A DNA stretch of 17,305 nt, taken from assembly GCA_029983505.1 (NCBI GenBank), contig JASBZK010000034.1, positions 1-17,305 on the forward strand, given 5' to 3'. This document shows, piece after piece, positions 1 to 5,838 of this stretch. The number at the start of each line of letters is the position of its first letter. Positions within the stretch are counted from its first letter, which is position 1. The notes under the pieces were generated by a model. It saw only the letters and a list, made by a program, of their open reading frames with translations, made no database searches and was not told the DNA's origin. Position numbers and translations under genes: made by a program. The DNA is from Porphyromonas sp. Its GTDB lineage: Bacteria; Bacteroidota; Bacteroidia; Bacteroidales; Porphyromonadaceae.

Positions 1-812
1 CCCGTGAAGGAGATCTCGGCGGGACCGGTCATAAAGACGGAGTGGTTTTCGTCTCCGCCCCACTCGATCTCGAGGTCTCCGCCGGGCATACGGACGGTGA
101 CGGGGCTCTCTGCAAGACCGTGCCGAATGGCGGCGACAGCCGACGCGCATGCACCGGTGCCGCAGGCGAGCGTGAGACCGGAGCCCCGCTCATAGACGCG
201 CATCTTAATCGTATGGGGTTCCAGAACTTTCACGATCTCGAAATTGACCCGATTGGGGAAGGCCTCGTGGCGCTCTACTTTCGGACCCAAGAGGTCAAGG
301 GGGTAGTCCGTGGGGTCACTGTCGATGAAGGTGACGAAGTGGGGGTTCCCCATACCCACTTTGGTGCCGGTATAGGCGGCTTCGGGGATGCGGACTTCAA
401 ACTGCCCGGTCTCGATGACGGGTTTGCCCATATCCACTCTCGCAAGCGTCATCCGCCCGCCCTCGTCTATGGTGAGCTCGAGGGTCTTAATGCCGGAAGC
501 CGTGAGGATGCGGAGGGGATTATGGCGAAGCAGACCGCTCTCGTAGACGAGCTTGGCGACGCAACGGATGGCGTTGCCACACATCAACCCTTCGGAGCCG
601 TCGGTATTGAAGATGCGCATCCGGTAGAGGTCTTCGTTTTCCTTATTGTACGTCACGACGCCATCCCCACCGATGCCGAAATGGCGGTCGCTTACCTTGA
701 TGGCGAAAGCGGGTAGGTCGGCTATCGGATAACGGTCTAGGTCGACGTAGATGTAGTCGTTGCCGATGCCGTGCATCTTGGTGAAATGTATCTTTTGAGC
801 TTGGGCTGTCAT
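1..812 (-). CDS. dapF: Diaminopimelate epimerase, 3' end cut off by the window edge
   Basis: Interconverts LL- and meso-diaminopimelate in the cytoplasm, a step of the lysine and peptidoglycan precursor pathway. The frame opens at the ATG at 812 and stays open to base 1, giving 270 codons. The N-terminus has KMHGIGNDYIYVD (residues 12-24), then FGIGGDG (45-51) and FNTDGSEGLMCGN (68-80), with the first catalytic cysteine at C78. The second half has ERGSGLTLACGTGA with the second catalytic cysteine at C217. The last readable residues, FMTGPAEISFT, match the usual C-terminal signature of the family, so only a few codons are missing. An internal ATG at codon 13 would remove the conserved first strand, so the start at 812 is preferred. 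It is separated from the upstream hexosaminidase gene by a terminator and a repeat-rich spacer, so it probably has its own promoter, which I could not pinpoint. Confidence 0.95.
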   Translation of the reverse strand, partial: MTAQAQKIHFTKMHGIGNDYIYVDLDRYPIADLPAFAIKVSDRHFGIGGDGVVTYNKENEDLYRMRIFNTDGSEGLMCGNAIRCVAKLVYESGLLRHNPLRILTASGIKTLELTIDEGGRMTLARVDMGKPVIETGQFEVRIPEAAYTGTKVGMGNPHFVTFIDSDPTDYPLDLLGPKVERHEAFPNRVNFEIVKVLEPHTIKMRVYERGSGLTLACGTGACASAVAAIRHGLAESPVTVRMPGGDLEIEWGGDENHSVFMTGPAEISFT

Positions 813-867
813 ATCCAATCTTTTTCTCTCTTAGTTCGTTCAAATCTTCTGTCGTTGTTCATTTTTC

Positions 868-1045
868 GGTACCAATTTACCTCTTTTCCCCGACTTCCGT
901 CTACTTTGGGTAGATGTCGACTGCCAACTGTTTTTGGTACGGACCGGGGCGTTTGTCTATGTCCGTACCGCGCTTAGACCTTGGTCTGTACCGGAGGAAA
1001 TTTTTGGTCTGTACGAGAAAACTTTTCGGTTTGGGACGGGGCGAA
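868..1045 (+). repeat. Degenerate GGTAC/GGTCTGTAC repeats of about 23 bp
   Basis: GGT-led units begin at 868, 936, 983, 1006 and 1028. The spacings between the later ones are 47, 23 and 22 bp. The units read like GGTACGGACCGG, GGTCTGTACCGGAGG and GGTCTGTACGAGAAAAC, followed by T-rich ends. They resemble the cleaner 23-bp arrays at 3660-3790 and 6539-6630 and probably belong to the same family, but here the phasing is broken in places. Confidence 0.5.
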
Positions 1046-1050
1046 AGGAA

Positions 1051-1084
1051 AGCACCCGCCCTCCCAGGCGGAGGAACGGATGCT
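1051..1084 (-). terminator. Rho-independent-type terminator of the hexosaminidase gene
   Basis: On the minus strand the arms AGCATCCGTTCCTCC and GGAGGGCGGGTGCT pair over about 14 base pairs with a single bulged T and a short loop, followed by TTCCTTTC. It lies 31 bp past the stop codon at 1116. The downstream T-tract is only present on the minus-strand side, which sets the direction. Confidence 0.7.
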
Positions 1085-1115
1085 TTGTCGGTAACAAGTC
1101 TATGAGGAGCGCGTC

Positions 1116-3563
1116 TTACTTGCGGTAAAAAGCGTCGTCGGGGATCGGGGAGAGACGCTCGTTTTTGTCGAAACGACCCCAGTAAACCAGCCCGTCAGAC
1201 CACCCTGTGGGCCATCCGCCGCGGACTTCGGAGACCACTGTCCACTTAATGGCGTGGAGCCCTTTGGCAAGGGCAAGAGTCACGTCCGTGCGGGGACTCT
1301 TCTTCGGCAGCTCGTCGTTATTGATCACTTCTTTGTCGTCGATCCAGAGACGGTTGTTGGTGGTCGAGAAGCGGTATACGCCGTCCTCAGGCACGTCGAT
1401 GTAGCCTTCGTAGATCATCCCGCTGTAAAGCAGATTGCTCATCACGTGGTCACTTGTCGGATTCTTGTACATCGGAGCGCGGTTCGCAATCATAATGGAG
1501 CGTTTGCCCTCGGGGTCTTTGGCTGCGGGGGCGTACTTGAGCGAGTCGGCGGGTGCAGCAAGGAGCTCGTCGGAGTTCTTGAACTGCCTGTCGAAGCGTC
1601 CCGCCATCAGACCTTTTTGGAACTCGACGCCCATCTCCGCCACTGCCGGAGCATAGCCGTCGGCTTTCACGACTTCGATGGTGCGGACGGGCGACATCCG
1701 TCCGGAGGCATTCACGGAGCGAATCTTCAATGTGGTGCTTGCCGTAAAAGTGAGCGGATCGGTGTAGACGCCGACGCTGTCAAGAGCCACGTCGGGGTCG
1801 GTGCCGTCAGTGGTGTAGATGATTTTGTCCACCGGATAAACTGTGGAGAAAGGTATCTCGATGCTTTCTCCCACAAACGTGACGTGATCGATGGATTGGT
1901 TGAGACGAGGCTCAGCGCCTTGCTCGGGCTGCGGGATGAAGTAGTTCCACCCGATCTGGTCGAGCCGTGCCTGCCAGTTGTCGAGCCTCTTGAGGAAGGA
2001 CGTGAAGTCCTTGACTTCAAAAGGAGACCAAGCTATTTCCGCAAGAGCCGCGACACGGGGCTGCGCCATATATTCGTACTGCTCGGGCGTGTAGAAGTAC
2101 TCGGCCCAGAGGTTGGCCTGCACCCCGAGGACGTGGTGGCGGTTTTCGGGCGCAATCTCTTCGGGCATCGGGTCGTAAGCGTAGACTTTGTCAATCGTGG
2201 AGTAGCCGCCGATCGCAAGGGGCTCTACGTTCGGGTCTCCTTGGTAGTGGTCGAGGTACAGACCGCGAGAAGCAGGTGTGAGGACCACGTCGTGTCCCAT
2301 ATTCGCACTCTTGATGCCACCGGCTTCACCCGTCCAGCTCATCACGGCAGCAGAGGGGGCGAGACCGCCTTCCAGAATCTCTTCCCAGCCGATCATCTTC
2401 TTGTCTTTTGCCACGATATAAGGCTCGATTTGCTTGATGAACCAGCTCTGCAGTTCGTGCACGTCCTTGATTCCCTTTTCCTTCATAAAGGCGTGAACCT
2501 TCGGATCTGCGTCCCAGTTGCGCTTGTCGGCCTCATCGCCACCGATGTGGAAGTAGTCCGTGTGAAAGAGGGGAACCACTTCGTCGATTACGTCTTTGAG
2601 GAAGGTGAAGACCCGGGGATTCGTAGCGGAGTAGATTTCGGTGCTGATGCCCCAGATGTTACGTACTTCGTAGGGGAAGTCGGAACCGTTGCATCCGAGG
2701 TCGGGGTAGGCGGTGACTGCGGCGACGGAGTGGCCGGGAAGCTCGATCTCGGGGATCACTTCCACGAAGCGCTCGTCAGCGTAGGCGACGATTTCTTTGA
2801 TCTCCTCCTGAGTGTAGAAGAAAGGTCCGTAGGTCGTTCCTTCGCCTTCGGTGCGGGTGGCACCTTCGGCTGTGAGACGCGGATACTTCTTGATCTCTAT
2901 TCTCCAGCCCTGGTCGTCTACGAGGTGGAAGTGGAGCTTGTTGATCTTGAGCATGGAGAGGAGGTCTATCGTTTTCAAAATCTCCTCTTTGGGGAGGAAA
3001 TGGCGGCTTACGTCCACGTGCTGTCCACGCCAAGCGAAGCGGGGGTAGTCGACGATGGAGACGAGCGGCATCGTCCAAGCCATTCCTTTGATGACCTTGG
3101 AGCTCTCGATCTCGGCGGGCAGAAGCTGCATCAGGGTGCGCATTCCCCAGAACGCGCCCCGCGGGGTGGAGGCTTGGATCTTTACGCCGCCGTCCGTGGT
3201 GGCCTCAAGGGTGTAACCCTCCTCCTGCGGCACCACGTCCGTACCGACGAGAGAGAGCGCGATCTCGCTCCTCGGGTCGGAGGAAGCGTCTTTGACCTTA
3301 ATGTCGTAACCCGTGGCAGTGCCGATCTTCCCGGCAAAAAACTCTGCCACCGGTATAAGACCTTCGCCGGATACCACGAAGGAAGTGTTTTTGGAGAGGG
3401 TGTACAGCCCGTCTGCAGTCTGCGTTACTTCGACCGGTTGGGGTATCACGTGGATGCCGTCGTTATAGGCCTTCGGTTCGATCTTTGCCTCGGCGTTGCA
3501 GGAGACGAACATCGTCCCGAGCACCAACGAAGGCAATAGGACGGAGGTCTTGAATCTCTTCAT
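1116..3563 (-). CDS. GH20 beta-N-acetylhexosaminidase with C-terminal PA14-like domain (lipoprotein candidate)
   Basis: Expected to remove terminal beta-linked GlcNAc or GalNAc from glycans outside the cytoplasm, for example host glycoproteins. The protein has 815 residues. Residues 1-22 form a signal peptide ending in FVSC, a loose Bacteroidetes lipobox with the candidate acylated cysteine at C22. A GH20b-like N-terminal domain spans about 37-165. The catalytic barrel spans about 172-515 and includes HFHLVDDQGWRIEIKKYP (211-228) and the catalytic pair D343-E344 in HIGGDEA. A chitobiase C-terminal-like segment (about 560-630, YTTDGTDP) and a PA14-like segment (about 700-800, GYIDVPEDGVYRFSTTNN) follow. 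The start at 3563 is chosen because the signal peptide begins there; a longer frame from 3635 would run through the promoter box at 3625-3632. The gene is monocistronic. Family assignment is firm; substrate and lipidation are inferred. Confidence 0.95.
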   Translation of the reverse strand: MKRFKTSVLLPSLVLGTMFVSCNAEAKIEPKAYNDGIHVIPQPVEVTQTADGLYTLSKNTSFVVSGEGLIPVAEFFAGKIGTATGYDIKVKDASSDPRSEIALSLVGTDVVPQEEGYTLEATTDGGVKIQASTPRGAFWGMRTLMQLLPAEIESSKVIKGMAWTMPLVSIVDYPRFAWRGQHVDVSRHFLPKEEILKTIDLLSMLKINKLHFHLVDDQGWRIEIKKYPRLTAEGATRTEGEGTTYGPFFYTQEEIKEIVAYADERFVEVIPEIELPGHSVAAVTAYPDLGCNGSDFPYEVRNIWGISTEIYSATNPRVFTFLKDVIDEVVPLFHTDYFHIGGDEADKRNWDADPKVHAFMKEKGIKDVHELQSWFIKQIEPYIVAKDKKMIGWEEILEGGLAPSAAVMSWTGEAGGIKSANMGHDVVLTPASRGLYLDHYQGDPNVEPLAIGGYSTIDKVYAYDPMPEEIAPENRHHVLGVQANLWAEYFYTPEQYEYMAQPRVAALAEIAWSPFEVKDFTSFLKRLDNWQARLDQIGWNYFIPQPEQGAEPRLNQSIDHVTFVGESIEIPFSTVYPVDKIIYTTDGTDPDVALDSVGVYTDPLTFTASTTLKIRSVNASGRMSPVRTIEVVKADGYAPAVAEMGVEFQKGLMAGRFDRQFKNSDELLAAPADSLKYAPAAKDPEGKRSIMIANRAPMYKNPTSDHVMSNLLYSGMIYEGYIDVPEDGVYRFSTTNNRLWIDDKEVINNDELPKKSPRTDVTLALAKGLHAIKWTVVSEVRGGWPTGWSDGLVYWGRFDKNERLSPIPDDAFYRK

Positions 3564-3624
3564 AAAAATAATTTTTGCTCTATAATATGGAAATTGAAGA
3601 TTAAGTTTTCTTTTGTCCGGTCTC

Positions 3625-3652
3625 CAAAGATACAAAATACTTTGGAATCAAC
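3625..3652 (-). promoter_or_regulatory. Probable promoter of the hexosaminidase gene
   Basis: The minus strand reads TATCTTTG at 3632-3625, a full match to the Bacteroidetes -7 box TAnnTTTG. A GTTG that could serve as the -33 element lies at 3652-3649, but the 16-bp gap is shorter than usual. The box is about 60 bp above the start codon. Confidence 0.5.
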
Positions 3653-3659
3653 CTCGGGT

Positions 3660-3790
3660 GGTACGCTTCTCAAGTTTTTCCGAAAAGAGACACGTACCGG
3701 CGCGTTTGCGAGATACGTACCGAAAAGCTCACGAGATACGTGCCGGGAAAGAAGCGAGACACGTACCGAAAAGCTCGCGAGACACGTACC
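3660..3790 (-). repeat. 23-bp tandem repeat array with one inverted flanking unit
   Basis: On the minus strand five units with the core GGTACGTGTCTCGC begin at 3790, 3767, 3744, 3721 and 3698, an exact 23-bp period. Variants include GGCACGTATCTC in the third unit; most units end in GAGCTTTTC or similar. A sixth unit on the plus strand, starting GGTACGCTTCTCAAG at 3660, faces the array, so GGTACG and CGTACC half-sites close its right-hand end in minus-strand reading. The array fills the gap between the tonB terminator and the hexosaminidase promoter. Confidence 0.85.
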
Positions 3791-3796
3791 AAAACA

Positions 3797-3828
3797 AAGC
3801 CCCGAATCCCGCTGGGGATCCGAGGCTT
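3797..3828 (-). terminator. Rho-independent terminator of the tonB-family gene
   Basis: On the minus strand AAGCCTCGGATCCC and GGGATTCGGGGCTT pair over 14 positions, with two G-T wobbles, around a CAGC loop. The hairpin is followed by TGTTTTGG. It lies 19 bp past the stop at 3848, the expected place for that gene's terminator. Confidence 0.85.
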
Positions 3829-3847
3829 ATGGGATCGGTACAATCGC

Positions 3848-4570
3848 TTATCTCAGGCGGAAAGTTACCGGGAGATTGAAGCGGGAGCGCACCGGCTTAC
3901 CGGTCTGCATACCCGGCTTCCACTTCGGCATATCGCCTACGACGCGGACAGCCTCTTTGTCAAGAGAGGGGTCTACACCGCGAAGCACCTTGATGTTGGA
4001 GACGGAACCGTCACGCTCTACGACGAAGGAGACCATTACACGTCCCTGGATGTTGTTTTCGGCTGCGATGGGGGGATAATTGATGTGGTCGCTGAGCCAC
4101 TTAAGCATCGCCGTCTGTCCGCCGGGGAATTCGGCAGGTTCTTCGAGGAACTCGAAGACGGTGTCATCTTCCACTTTCTCTTCCGCACGACCTCTCTGGG
4201 TGGGGGCAGGCGGGGTAAAGGTCTGCTGCATCTTGTCGAACGCGTCGTCCACGGATGCGAGCTCTACCTCAGCTACCTTTACGTCATCTTCCACGATCTG
4301 GAGTACTTCCACGTTTACGGGTGCTTCTTCGGGGGGTGGGGGAGGAGGCGTATCTTCTTCGGGCGGTGTGATTTGGATGTCCTCGATTTCCTCGACGACG
4401 GCATTGTCCTGAATGTCCTGGACTTTAATCTCGCGGTTACCCCACTCGAAAGCCACAAAGATCAAGGACAGAGCTACTACCACACCCACGAGGAAATAGA
4501 GCGCCTTGTTATTCTCCAAGTTCGCCCTATCGGTCTTTTTGACCTCTCTGCTAGGATCGGTTTGGTACAT
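3848..4570 (-). CDS. TonB-family energy transducer
   Basis: Couples the inner-membrane proton motive force (through ExbB/ExbD, not in this window) to outer-membrane TonB-dependent transporters such as the SusC protein encoded at 11387-14728. The 240-residue protein has a cytoplasmic N-terminus, one membrane helix at about 23-43, and a proline/acid-rich periplasmic linker with PPEEDTPPPPPPEEAP (69-84). The C-terminal TonB domain covers about 150-240: YPPIAAENNIQGRVMVSFVV, then DGSVSNIKVLRGVDPSLDKEAVRVV, ending in LPVTFRLR. This is the short Bacteroidetes form. The ATG at 4570 is used because the domain order is complete from there and a strong promoter lies 87-117 bp upstream. The upstream region and first codons (MYQT) are duplicated at 5697-5828 in front of an unrelated gene. 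A specific paralogue name would be a guess. Confidence 0.93.
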   Translation of the reverse strand: MYQTDPSREVKKTDRANLENNKALYFLVGVVVALSLIFVAFEWGNREIKVQDIQDNAVVEEIEDIQITPPEEDTPPPPPPEEAPVNVEVLQIVEDDVKVAEVELASVDDAFDKMQQTFTPPAPTQRGRAEEKVEDDTVFEFLEEPAEFPGGQTAMLKWLSDHINYPPIAAENNIQGRVMVSFVVERDGSVSNIKVLRGVDPSLDKEAVRVVGDMPKWKPGMQTGKPVRSRFNLPVTFRLR

Positions 4571-4693
4571 AATACTCTGATATTGTTAGTTGTTACTTCG
4601 TTTTTCTCTCGTCCGGATGCCCCCATATCCTAATCGGATGGGACGCAACCGCACCACAAATATACTAATTTTGCAGAAACCTCCAAGATTTTC
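4561..4693 (-). repeat. Direct repeat R1: tonB promoter, leader and first codons
   Basis: This 133-bp block is nearly identical to 5697-5828. The only differences I see are three to four substitutions and a one-base indel. It holds a complete promoter, the leader and the first 10 bases of the coding sequence (ATGTACCAAA). It forms the left border of the AT-rich cassette. Confidence 0.93.
4657..4687 (-). promoter_or_regulatory. Promoter of the tonB-family gene (copy in R1)
   Basis: The minus strand has CTTG (4687-4684), 19 bp, then TATATTTG (4664-4657). This fits the Bacteroidetes -33/-7 pattern TTTG-N19-TAnnTTTG, with one mismatch in the -33 element. The start codon is about 87 bp downstream, so transcripts would have a leader of roughly 80 bases. 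Confidence 0.75.
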
Positions 4694-4737
4694 CCTCTTT
4701 CAGCAATGTATTGTTGGAATGCTTTCGATTTCTCTCG

Positions 4738-4971
4738 TTATGACTGAGATTTCTGTTTTTCAGCAACCTGCGTGCCGTCTACTTCGTTGTCTTTTCTCTC
4801 AACTCTTTTTTGTTCCTTTATGGTTAGAAGCGCCGAAGCCAAAGCCCAAACCAAGGCTACAATTATACTGAGATTATCAGACGTACGCCCTAAAAAAAAG
4901 AGATAGCAAATAAAGAAGATGGAAAGAGCTATGAAAAAACTTAAGGTATAATTTCTAGTTCCCTTTTGCAT
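4738..4971 (-). CDS. Small two-helix membrane protein of the inserted cassette
   Basis: I do not recognise this 77-residue protein. It has two predicted membrane helices, about 9-27 (TLSFFIALSIFFICYLFFL) and 34-51 (LSIIVALVWALASALLTI), joined by a short GRTSDN turn. A charged, Lys/Glu/Gln-rich tail (52-77) follows. The frame could open further upstream at 5067, but that would overlap the preceding gene by about 80 bp and add a non-hydrophobic leader. The ATG at 4971 leaves a 17-bp gap, as in an operon. It is the second gene of the cassette expressed from the R2 promoter. Its size, topology and position after an exported Gly/Ala-rich protein would fit an immunity or anchoring partner, but that is inference. 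I see no terminator after it, so its transcript may run into the tonB promoter region. Confidence 0.7.
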   Translation of the reverse strand: MQKGTRNYTLSFFIALSIFFICYLFFLGRTSDNLSIIVALVWALASALLTIKEQKRVERKDNEVDGTQVAEKQKSQS

Positions 4972-4988
4972 AGCCGGCTTCCCGATTC

Positions 4989-5420
4989 TTAACGCATAGC
5001 CGCGTATACTGAAGACACTCCGGCACCAATGGCAATCGCCGTTCCCGATATCATAGGACCGCCACAAAACAAGGCATATATTGCAGCCGCTTGTATCGTT
5101 TTTGTAGCTCCCAATGCATCTGCCTTAACAATGTTTGCGACTTCCCCCATCCTGCCTCTTAATTGCTCTGTGTTACTTGTCCAGTACTTGTATGAGTCTA
5201 AAGCGACAGCACACACTGCAATGTAGTGATCATAATTCTTGTCCTTGGCATATTTAGAGAGTAACAGCAAGAGCCGTCCCTTTAAGTCTTCGGAATTGGA
5301 TGCGATATCCAAAGCGTTCATTAGATCTGGAATGAAGTCGGGCGAGAATTCGGAGTATGAACTTTCCCACTCCACTGTGCTACCGGGATATATCTGATCA
5401 AAAAACTCGTTCGTCTTCAT
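4989..5420 (-). CDS. C-terminal part of a frameshifted lipoprotein (143-residue open frame)
   Basis: This frame is open from the ATG at 5420 and further upstream without a stop to the A8 tract at 5505-5512, where the lipoprotein frame from 5706 joins it if one A is removed. The predicted protein is mostly helical. Its C-terminus (about residues 98-143) is hydrophobic and rich in Ala and Gly, with ADALGATKTIQAAAIYALF followed by CGGPMISGTAIAIGAGVSS. Gly/Ala-rich exported tails of this kind occur in bacteriocin-like and glycine-zipper proteins, but I cannot assign a family. On its own the product would start MKTNEFF and lack any export signal, which argues that it is normally made as part of the 238-residue lipoprotein. 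It is noticeably AT-richer than tonB or purA. Confidence 0.65.
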   Translation of the reverse strand: MKTNEFFDQIYPGSTVEWESSYSEFSPDFIPDLMNALDIASNSEDLKGRLLLLLSKYAKDKNYDHYIAVCAVALDSYKYWTSNTEQLRGRMGEVANIVKADALGATKTIQAAAIYALFCGGPMISGTAIAIGAGVSSVYAAMR

Positions 5421-5454
5421 AAATGCCGGTAGCTCCGCGTCTATGAACGCGCTT

Positions 5455-5706
5455 TTAATTGTGTCTTTTAAGTCTTGGTCGGTATACCCTTCTGTGGCTC
5501 TGAGTTTTTTTTATCTTTGGATCCAACCCTTTTATGAAGTTGCTATGAGCTTCTGCGGCAACTATAGCTTTTTCAAACCGAGCTATGTCTTTCGAGTTGG
5601 GGTTCTGAGGCACAACTTCCGCGTTATCGTTAGATTGACAGCCGGCAGAGAAGAGCAGAAGCAGGAAGAAAACATAGAACGGACTTGTCTTTTTTGTTTG
5701 GTACAT
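5455..5706 (-). CDS. N-terminal part of a frameshifted lipoprotein (signal peptide and lipobox)
   Basis: As sequenced, the product is 83 residues. It opens MYQTKKTSPF, followed by a hydrophobic stretch and the lipobox FSAGC with acylated cysteine at C23, so an exported lipoprotein is expected. Residues 24-63 are polar and helical. After KIKK (64-67) the frame enters the A8 tract and continues as a basic, atypical tail (QSHRRVYRPRLKRHN) to a stop at 5455. Dropping one A instead continues KIKKLRATEGYTDQDLKDTI and joins the frame of 4989-5420, giving 238 residues. The promoter and the first codons come from the duplicated tonB region (R2). Either the gene is switched off by slippage in this isolate, or it is a decaying gene, or the homopolymer was misread. 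Confidence 0.65.
   Translation of the reverse strand: MYQTKKTSPFYVFFLLLLFSAGCQSNDNAEVVPQNPNSKDIARFEKAIVAAEAHSNFIKGLDPKIKKTQSHRRVYRPRLKRHN
5505..5512 (-). other. A8 homopolymer at the frame break (slippage site)
   Basis: The plus strand has eight T in a row (A8 on the coding strand). With eight A the lipoprotein frame ends 50 bases further on at 5455. With seven A (or ten) it runs on to 4989. In the downstream frame a stop codon (TAA) lies right at the tract, so the two frames meet exactly here. Confidence 0.85.
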
Positions 5707-5828
5707 AATACTCTGATATTATTAGTTGTTACTTCGTTTTTCTCCCGTCCGGATGCCCCCATTCCTAATAGGATGGGACGCAACCGCACCACAAATATAC
5801 TAATTTTGCAGAAACCTCCAAGATTTTC
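5697..5828 (-). repeat. Direct repeat R2: second copy of the tonB promoter region
   Basis: This is the second copy of the 133-bp block at 4561-4693, one base shorter. Similarity begins in the coding sequence after ATGTACCAAAC and ends at GAAAATCTTGG, 11 bp beyond the zinc-protease stop codon. Right of it lies the end of the zinc-protease gene; left of it the AT-rich cassette begins. Confidence 0.93.
5792..5822 (-). promoter_or_regulatory. Promoter of the cassette lipoprotein gene (copy in R2)
   Basis: It has the same CTTG-N19-TATATTTG arrangement as in R1 (CTTG at 5822-5819, TATATTTG at 5799-5792). The start codon at 5706 is about 86 bp downstream. Both promoter boxes are unchanged between the copies, so this gene and tonB should respond to the same regulation at the promoter level. 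Confidence 0.72.
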
Positions 5829-5838
5829 TCTGCTTTAT

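Larger units (their letters stand above)
813..1115. other. Intergenic spacer between dapF and the hexosaminidase gene
   Basis: This 303-bp spacer has no convincing gene; the short plus-strand frames have no recognisable protein features. It holds the terminator of the hexosaminidase gene at 1051-1084 and a degenerate series of GGTnnGT units between 868 and about 1045. No TAnnTTTG box was found close to the dapF start. Confidence 0.6.

Noticed and set aside
42..716. 224-residue plus-strand open frame at the left edge
   Set aside because: It is antisense to dapF, whose catalytic motifs are clear on the minus strand.
1254..3539. 761-residue plus-strand open frame antisense to the hexosaminidase gene
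   Set aside because: The minus strand encodes an unmistakable GH20 enzyme over the whole stretch. The plus-strand translation has no recognisable domain and is explained by GC-rich codon usage keeping the opposite frame open.
3660..3790. CRISPR array
   Set aside because: The repeating period is only 23 bp and there are no unique spacers of 30 bp or so between units; no cas genes are present.
3740..4633. 297-residue plus-strand open frame antisense to the tonB-family gene
   Set aside because: It crosses the 23-bp array, the terminator, the tonB coding region and its promoter, and has no protein features.
4972..5067. Longer start for the small two-helix membrane protein
   Set aside because: It would overlap the preceding gene and add a Cys/Trp-rich leader that looks like out-of-frame translation of that gene; the ATG at 4971 sits directly before the first helix.
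5505..5512. Programmed ribosomal frameshift at the A tract
   Set aside because: Joining the frames needs a +1 shift, whereas A-rich slippery sites usually give -1. I see no obvious stimulatory element, so slippage of DNA or RNA polymerase, decay or sequencing error are simpler.
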